In this document: positions 57,534 through 64,000 of the stretch, one piece after another | Layout of the letters: each line of letters starts with the position of its first letter | How positions within the stretch are numbered: the first letter of the stretch is position 1 | Origin: Laguncularia racemosa | Lineage: Eukaryota > Streptophyta > Magnoliopsida > Myrtales > Combretaceae | DNA: 64,000 nucleotides | NCBI GenBank assembly: GCA_037954665.1 | Contig: JBBMOL010000296.1 | Span: 124,001 to 188,000 of the forward strand | Direction of reading: 5' to 3' | Translations under genes and position numbers: made by a program | The notes under the pieces: generated by a model | The model's input: the letters and a program-made list of their open reading frames with translations, nothing else | Databases searched by the model: none | What the model was told of the DNA's origin: nothing

Positions 57534-59634
57534 CTAGTTGGCTAGTGTATCTGCAAACTGATTATGAGTTCTCGGGATGTATGTGAAAGTGATTGCCTTG
57601 AATCCTTCGATTAGCTTTGTCAAGTGTTGATGATATGGTACTAGTTTGGGGTCTTTAGTTTTGTATTCCCCTCTTGTCTGTAGTATGATGAGCGACGAAT
57701 CTCCATATACTTCTAATTCACGGATTTCCATTTGACAGGCCATTTTGAGGCCAAGAATACATGCTTCATATTCTGCGATATTATTGGTATAGGGAAACGT
57801 AAGTCTCGTCGTTGCAGGGAATTGAGTGCCATCTAGGGATATCAATATTGCCCCAACCCCACAACCGAATACGTTGGCGGCTCCATCGAAAAAAAGTTTC
57901 CATTTAGCATTCCGCTTTATCCCAAAGTCTTCTATTGGCATATCTTCCACTGTCAATATATTCTCATCTGGAAATTGGGCCTGTAGTTCTTGGGAATCTG
58001 TCTCGACAAGGTGTTCCGCTAATTGGTCGGCTAAGGCTTGCCCTTTCATCGAGTTCTGATTTATGTATGTGATGTCGAACTCGGATAGGAGCATTTGCCA
58101 CTTAAAGATTTTACCTATCAAAGCCGGTTTCTCTGCCAAGTATTTCAGAGGATCATATCTTGTTAGCAGCTCAATATAGTAGTAAAAGGTGTATTGCCTT
58201 AGTCGATGCATGACCCAAATTAGAGCACAACAAGTCATCTCCACCTCTGAGTACCTCTGTTCCCCATCTGTGAACTTCTTGCTCAGGTAATATATGGAAC
58301 GCTCTCTTCCCTCATCATCTTTCTGCCCCAATACGCATCCCATGGATTCAGGGAGTATAGTAAGGTATAAGAATAAGGGCTTTCCTTGCTTCGGGACTAT
58401 CAAGACCGAAGGTTTTATAAGATAGTCTTTGATTGTCCTGAATGCTTCTTCGCATTCGTCGTCCCATTCTATTGTGGCGTTCTTCTTCAACAGACAGAAT
58501 AATGGCCGGCATTTGTCGGTGAGCTGTGAGATAAAACGAGCTATATAATTTAATCTTCCCAACAAGCTTCTCACTTCTTTAACGGAGCGTGGGGAAGGTA
58601 ACTCTAATATAGACTTTACCTTGTCAGGGTCGATTTTAATCCCTTCCTGGCTTATGACAAACCCTAACAATTTCCCCGTTGTGACCCCGAAAGTGCATTT
58701 CTGTAGGTTTAACTTGAGCTGAAATTTTTTCAGTCGTTTAAACAATTTCCTCAGGATATCCATATGGCTTTCTCCTTCTTTGGATTTGGCTATCATGTCG
58801 TCGACATATACTTCAACCTCTCGATGCATCATGTCGTGAAGTATTGCGACCATGGCTCTTTGATACGTTGCCCCGGCGTTTTTCAAACCGAAGGGCATGA
58901 CTTTGTAACAGAAAGTTCCCCATGTTATGATGAAGGTTGTTTTGGTTTTATCTTCTTCAGCCATTTTTATTTGATTATATCCTGAGAAACCGTCCATGAA
59001 TGAGAAGAGATGGTTTCCCGCAATGTTGCCTACTAGAACATCAATGTGAGGTAGGAGGAAGTTATCCTTTGGTGTAGCTTGGTTTAAGTCCTGGAAGTCT
59101 ACGCATACGTGTACTTTTCCATTCTTTTTGATAACGGGGACTATATTTGCTACCCATTCTGGGTAGTCGGATACTTCAATGAACCCTACTTCTAGCAGTT
59201 TCTTGACTTCTTCCTTAATCTTTAGCAAGATGTCAGGCCTAAATCTTCTCAGTTTTTGTTTTTCAGGTTTGACATCTTCCCTTGTGGGAAGCCTATGAAC
59301 CACTATCGATTGGTTTAGCCCTGGCATGTCACCATATGACCAGGCAAACACATCCGCATATTCCGTTAATAGCTCGGTTATCTCACATTTTTGCTCGGCA
59401 CTCAAACTGGTCCCGATTTTGAGGTTCTTAAGGTTTTCCATGCTTCCTAGATTTACTGTCTCCACAGGCTCGTCGATCGAAATTCCGCTTTGTTCACATT
59501 TTTGCCAATTTTCTTGTATTATTTCGTGGTCTAGGATATCGCCTTCAATAACTGACCCAGCAGCGTTGGAAACGATATCAGCATTTTTACTTTCTACCTG
59601 CGCGAAATATCCCTGATGTTCGATGGTAGGAGAT
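57534..59634 (-). CDS. RT, RNase H and second (archaeal-type) RNase H of element F
   Basis: An intact stretch of about 700 residues. It has LLTEYADVFAWSYGDMPGL, then RT with VIKKNGKVHVCVDFQDLNQA, MDGFSGYNQIKMAEEDKTKT, MPFGLKNAGATYQRAM and the catalytic YVDDMIAKS. The first RNase H has YYLSKKFTDGEQRYSEVE, with several usual residues changed. The last 130 residues are a second RNase H: WKLFFDGAANVFGCGVGAIL, NNIAEYEACILGLKMACQM and YGDSSLIILQTRGEYKT. Two RNase H domains mark the Tat lineage. The 3' end shifts frame just before integrase. The codons at the 5' end up to 59,708 belong to the intron, not to the protein. Confidence 0.92.
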
Positions 59635-59736
59635 CTGAATAACATAAAAGTGAAAGCATATATATAAGACGAAAACAAACTGTAATTGAATTTGATAAAG
59701 AGTCTCAATAAAATTTGCTTAATAATTTTTCTCTAC
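59635..59736 (-). other. Intron between protease and RT of element F
   Basis: On the minus strand a donor GAAA/GTAGAG and an acceptor TTATTCAG/AT bound a 102-bp AT-rich segment that contains the in-frame stop of the protease frame. Removing it joins the upstream and downstream frames without a shift. Ogre elements are known to have an intron at this position. Confidence 0.7.
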
Positions 59737-61491
59737 TTTCGAGCTAACCTAGCGCTAATGATAGGATAACAAAACCAATTGTTCAGAGCCGGATGCTGGT
59801 TGGACGTGCGGGGGAATGACTTCCCTTTGCTGTCGTCCTCTTCGTTTATCCGAAGCTCTTGAATGATGTTTTCCTTTCGGAAAGATTGTTTGAGAGGTGG
59901 GATGCACATCTGGGTGTCGATCGGCTTCCCCTTCATTCTGCCTTTGACACCTCTTGCTTGTGCTTCTTCTGCGGCCGTAGGAATGTACCCCAGTCCAAAC
60001 GTCCCGTGCTGCCCCTCTTTAAACTGATGGCCCTCCTTGCTGGTCACTATGTTCACTTCATTGAAAATCTGCAGCCCCAGGTCTTCTGAACCTTCTTCCC
60101 CAATATAAGGTATGGCAGTCTCTTTGTATATGGCGTAATCCTGTTCGCCCAATACTGTGACTATTTGCCCGCTTGCAATGAACTTGACCCTTTGGTGGAG
60201 ACTAGAGGGGATGGCTCCAGCAGCATGTATCCAAGGTCGTCCTAAAAGCAAGTTGAAAGGCCTTAGGATGTCAAGGACCTAGAAAGCGATGTGGAATACT
60301 TGTGGACCAATTTCTACTGGTAGGTTCACTTCCCCCACTGTCTCTTTTTGATCCGTCGAAAGCTCTGACCACCGTAGAGCTAGGTTTTATGTTGCTTGGA
60401 TCGACCCCCAACAAGTCGGGCGTTGCCAATGGGCAAACGTTGAGGGATGATCCGTTGTCGATGAGTACCCAGGAGACAATGGTGTCATTGCACCTGACCA
60501 CTATGAATAATGGTTTGGTATGTTGGTCTCCCTCCTCTCCTAGCTCTTCCGGAGAGAAAGATATCTGGTCCATTGTAAAGATGGAGTCCGCCACGTGACC
60601 TATTTTGTCTGTAACGATGCCCTCTAGGACCTGAATCTGTTTTAGCACTTTAAAGAGTGCTTCCCTGTGAGGCTCGGATATTGTGAGAAGGCCCATGAGT
60701 GATATCTGTGCTGGAACTTTATTTAATTGTTCCATGATCTTGTATTCACTCGCCTTGACCATCTTTGTAAATGCAGCGAGTCCCCCTTCCTCCTCTTCTC
60801 CTTTCTCTACATTGGGTTCTTCAGTTGGGCCTTTATACTTTGGATTGTATAATCTCCCAGAGCGGGTGATGCCTCCCACCATAGGAGGCCACTCTTGTTC
60901 AAGGGCCCGATAGTCGAACGGTGCAGCCTTGTAATTCTCTACCGCTATCGGGACATTGAATACATATCTTTTTCTTGGGATTTGTACCTCATCTGATTGT
61001 CCCTCGTAGCACTGTATAACCCTGGGCTTCTGACGAGAGTGGATCGTGTTGATAGTCTTCCCCTCTTCCTTTGACGGGTTGTCTTCTTTCTCAAATTCTG
61101 GTCCCCATCCACTAGGCGGCCCATGCTCAGTCGGGGTATAAGAATAGTTTACCAAATACTGAAATCTCCCGTGTGATTCTCCCAAAGTGCCGACCGTTGG
61201 GTCTCCGGCTAACCACCTATTTTTAATGTGTGCCTTTGATGCTTCTTCTGGAGCTTGATGGGATTGCTTCTTCTGCTGCTCCGTCGTATTCTGCTTAGGG
61301 GCTTCTTTGGGAATCGACTCCTCAGATGTGATCATATTAATGGTGGGCTTGTGATTGGGCGGTGGATTGGTGTTGACATTGGGTGCTGGGGCGTTCACGA
61401 AATCCAGTTGTATGATTCCTGCATCAATTAAGTCTTGGATTTTGTGCCGGAGCCTCCAGCACCTATCTGTAGAATGCCCCTCTTGTCCCAT
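59737..61491 (-). pseudogene. gag end and protease of element F
   Basis: The frame 61,491-60,271 starts in a zinc-finger-like GQEGHSTDRCWRLRHKIQDL, passes a Pro/Lys/Glu-rich linker and ends in protease with SWVLIDNGSSLNVCP (active site D-N-G-S-S). A frameshift near 60,270 moves to 60,251-59,737, which has LLGRPWIHAAGAIPSSLHQR, the end of protease. Apart from the shift, protease is complete. In Ogre elements this ORF continues to RT only after splicing, which fits the intron that follows. Confidence 0.85.
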
Positions 61492-62728
61492 ATGGTAGTC
61501 ACACTTGAGGCTTGAGTCGAAATTCTTGGGCCTGTACTAGTCATTGGGGAGCTCGAAACTAATCAAGTTGTCTGCCCTCAACTGAGCGAAGACCTGACTG
61601 AGTGGTATGGGGATTGGAGTGAACTACCTTAGGGCCCTGGTGGCCTGAGCGTGACCTGTCATGGGTTGTTGGGCTAGGGTACTCGTGGTCTAGAATGTCA
61701 CACGAGTCCTAGATTTTTCTGCCTTACTGGAGTGGACAGTGATGACAGTGGACTCTTTAGCTCTGTTTGCTCCTAAAGGCCTTTGTATCGGTGTGACCCT
61801 AGGAAGCTCCATTGTTTGGAGTCTGCCGGTGGTGATGGCATTCTCAATCCTGCATCCCATAGCCACTACCTCTACAAAACTGGATGAGTTCTGGCCTACC
61901 AAGTGTGAAAAGTAGGTCTTGTCCAGGGTATTGACAAATATGGATGTCAATTCCTTCCCAGATATCGAGATTGCTACCCTGGCGGCCTGGGCTCTCCAGT
62001 GCTAAGCATACTCCTTGAATGGCTCAGCATGCCTTTTTCAGAGACTCCCCAGGTCGATTACAGATGAGGCGACTTCGATATTGAACTTATATTGGTCATA
62101 AAACGCCGGGCTAACTTCTCCCAGGTGTTGACAATGTTGAAGTCCAGGTGGGCATACCAGACCAGTGTAGGGCCTATGAGGCCGTCTTGGAATATCTGGA
62201 GCATGAGCTAGTCGTATTGAGCATACTTGCTCATTTTCCGGGCATATAGCCTAGTATGCATTTTGGGGCAGCCGGTCCCATCATACTTTTCGAACTCTGG
62301 GTTCTTGAACTTCTCAAGGTATACCTCTTCCCTGTATGCTGGCAGATTGGTGATTTCGGCTTGTTCAAAACCATCAGGGCCCTTAATCGTTTTTATCTTG
62401 TCATGGAGTTGCTGGAAGAGTCGCTTCTCCATCTCCTTCTACCTCTCTTCCATTTCCCTTTTCAGGTCATCGGAGGTCGGCCCCTGGTTGACCTTCGGTG
62501 GGAATTGATCTCTTCATATTCCGGAGGCTGTCCCTTTACTGCCTTCCCCTTTCTGCCCCCTAAATACTCTTCCTGGGTTGGCTGAGTGTTGCGCAGGAGG
62601 TCGATGCTTTCAGTTAAGAGGTGAACCTGGGCAGCCAATTGTTGGACCATTTGTTCTAGGGACATGATCTTGGAGTCCGAGGCAGCTTCAGCATTGGTGT
62701 TGTTGCGGTTATCGCTGTTGTTGGCCAT
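61492..62728 (-). pseudogene. gag of element F
   Basis: The start codon is at 62,728 (MANNSDNRNNTNAEAASDSK), followed by a coiled-coil-like MSLEQMVQQLAAQVHLLTES. Broken frames carry EVYLEKFKNPEFEKYDGTG (about 62,340-62,280) and TSIFVNTLDKTYFSHLVGQ (61,950 on), the core of Tat-type gag. There are several stops and shifts between 62,200 and 61,950 and around 61,500-61,690. Confidence 0.85.
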
Positions 62729-62978
62729 TTTTGTTCTTGAACGTGTGAGAATTGGACTTCTGGGAGGGTTCGGTTGCTTGGGAGCTATCTTGATACCTGG
62801 GCACGCATTTTGTTTTTTATTTTAGTGTGATGTATGTAAAATGATATGCATGTGTCACGCGGATGCTAAAAATAAAAGGGTTGACAATTGATTGACAATG
62901 TAATATTGAAACTTTACTTTTATTAATATTGAAAATTTTGGAGTTCGATAATCAAAATAAAAGATTACAAATAATGAT
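62729..62978 (-). other. Spacer between ORF1 and gag of element F
   Basis: Non-coding, 250 bp; the plus strand has an AT-rich patch at 62,830-62,970. No promoter or splice site can be assigned. Confidence 0.5.
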
Positions 62979-64000
62979 CTATTTCCTAGCCCTTTTAGTC
63001 TTCTGTTGTGGAGGCTCAGACTTCCCATTGATGACAGGTTCTGATTCTTTGACTTTGGCTTGGGTCTTCTCCAATTGTGCTTCCAAGGCCTTGTTCCTTT
63101 GGTCGGATTCTTTGAAACGTCCCTTCCAGATGTCTTTCTTATGATCTGCAGCTTCAAAGTATACCTCCATTCGGGCCTTGACCTGTTCTAGGTATACTTC
63201 TGTCTCTGGATTGATCTTGTCTGGTCTTGGTTGGGTGACGTCTGGAACCCGGTATGCTCTTTCCCCTGTCTGGTATAGCTGGTGGATTACAAACTCTCTG
63301 GTGGCTCGGTGTTTTCCCACTTCGCCATCTAACTCCCCGAGGTCTACATTCGGGCTTTCAATTCTGGCTTCCCAAAGTGCTTTGACCTCTGCTAGCTTAG
63401 CAAACTTCTCGGCTACCAACAGGTTTGGATCTTGGTACTCAAAGGTGACTGCTTCCAACGAGGGCCGATAAACTATATCTTGGATGGTACCAAACTGGCG
63501 GACTACTGAGTTGGGGTGATATCCAATACATCTGCTGATTCCGATTAAAGGTACTGCTTGGAAGTTACTACAGGTCAAGATGATTTTGTCACAGCAGCTC
63601 CACCTGGCTATCCACAGAATATCCTCGGCATTGAAACTTCTAAGTACCTCTACCCAACTGTGGCTGGTAAGGTCGTCGGGTAGCTTTATCTTTTCTACGC
63701 ATGAATCCACAAGGTTCACCTGTTGGGCCAAGGTTTTCCGGACCATGTTCAGCCCGAAACACTTAAGGTGGCTTACGAACCATATCAGCATAAGGTTAAT
63801 GCTTGAGCGAGGATCCCATGGCCTTTCTTCTTAAGGAAATTCAAGTTCCGGATTTGTTCAGCCAGTAGAGCTGGGATGTAAGATCTTCCCTCCAGAAATT
63901 AGGTCACTAGCTCTGCAACCCGGTAGTGAATATAGAAGGTCCCGGTGGGGAACAGTATGGTGGCGAAGGCTGTCAAGATGAAAGTGTTCACCCTTCTCTG
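62979..64000 (-). pseudogene. ORF1 upstream of gag in element F (Ogre-type)
   Basis: The frame 63,791-62,979 (270 residues) has ADEILWIARW-like NAEDILWIARWSCCDKIIL, VPLIGISRCIGYHPNSVVRQ and a charged C-terminal coiled coil (KDIWKGRFKESDQRNKALEA to a Lys/Arg-rich end). The frame before it (64,000-63,792) is shifted and has at least one stop. Position and motifs match ORF1 of Ogre/Tat elements (a DUF7745-like protein by my recollection). Its function is unknown. The 5' end is outside the window. Confidence 0.75.

Larger units (their letters stand above)
42239..64000 (-). mobile_element. Ogre/Tat-type Ty3/gypsy element F, nested in E, runs off right edge
   Basis: On the minus strand, from the right edge: ORF1, gag, protease, a 102-bp intron, RT, RNase H, a second archaeal-type RNase H, integrase, a 3' untranslated region with tandem repeats, purine tract, and a long 3' LTR split by B2. 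An ORF upstream of gag, dual RNase H and an intron before RT are hallmarks of Ogre/Tat elements. Several frameshifts and stops make it non-autonomous. The left end is placed near 42,239 (TGCATTCCCATTCC) because family A leader sequence of E ends at about 42,235; the exact base is uncertain. The 5' LTR is outside the window. Confidence 0.85.

Overview
The window looks like gene-poor, AT-rich nuclear DNA of a flowering plant, probably a eudicot. There are no operons and no prokaryotic signals. Plant Ty3/gypsy LTR retrotransposons dominate. The one convincing host gene is a plant-specific DUF641 (GIL1/IRKI-like) gene at 9,594-11,177 on the minus strand. A possible last exon of a second host gene lies at 1,673-1,858. 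The species cannot be fixed from the sequence alone.

Left part (1-27 kb): the window opens in the 3' end of a chromovirus-like element (integrase fragment plus 3' LTR, family B). Then come the candidate exon, a solo LTR of family A with a perfect 5-bp target duplication (3,348-4,382), an RNase H-like pseudogene, the DUF641 gene, a diverged LTR-like region rich in CACGNNCGTG palindromes (about 11.8-13.3 kb), long AT-rich spacer, a solo LTR of family S (19,699-21,373), and a compound solo LTR of family A (22,508-23,722) that carries its own primer-binding site inside it.

Right part (27.3-64 kb): this is one deep nest, worked out from LTR ends, target-site duplications (TSDs) and interrupted reading frames. 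Element A2 (5' LTR at 27,288) has its gag split by element A3 (29,807-37,558, TSD GTTGA). The 5' LTR of A3 holds solo LTR S2 (TSD GTCAT). The protease start of A2 is broken at about 38,560 by an Athila-like piece (G). The gag of G is broken by minus-strand element E at 39,932. E is cut at about 42,235 by a minus-strand Ogre/Tat-type element F that runs off the right edge. The 3' LTR of F is split by element B2 (43,824-53,841, TSD CTCAT). The 5' LTR of B2 is split by C1 (48,850-53,542, TSD AGCTG/AGCCG). The 5' LTR of C1 is split by solo LTR D (52,257-53,160, TSD GGTGG).

No retroelement here has an intact coding set. A3 and E lack gag altogether; C1 keeps only a gag N-terminus; B2 has an in-frame deletion of most of RT and RNase H; F is frameshifted. 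Most premature stops fit C-to-T or G-to-A changes, as expected of long-term cytosine methylation. The least ordinary features are the compound PBS-containing LTR shared by two unlinked copies, the CACGNNCGTG palindrome arrays upstream of the TATA box in different LTR families, the gag-less element subtype, and a frame-preserving 102-bp intron between protease and RT in the Ogre-type element.
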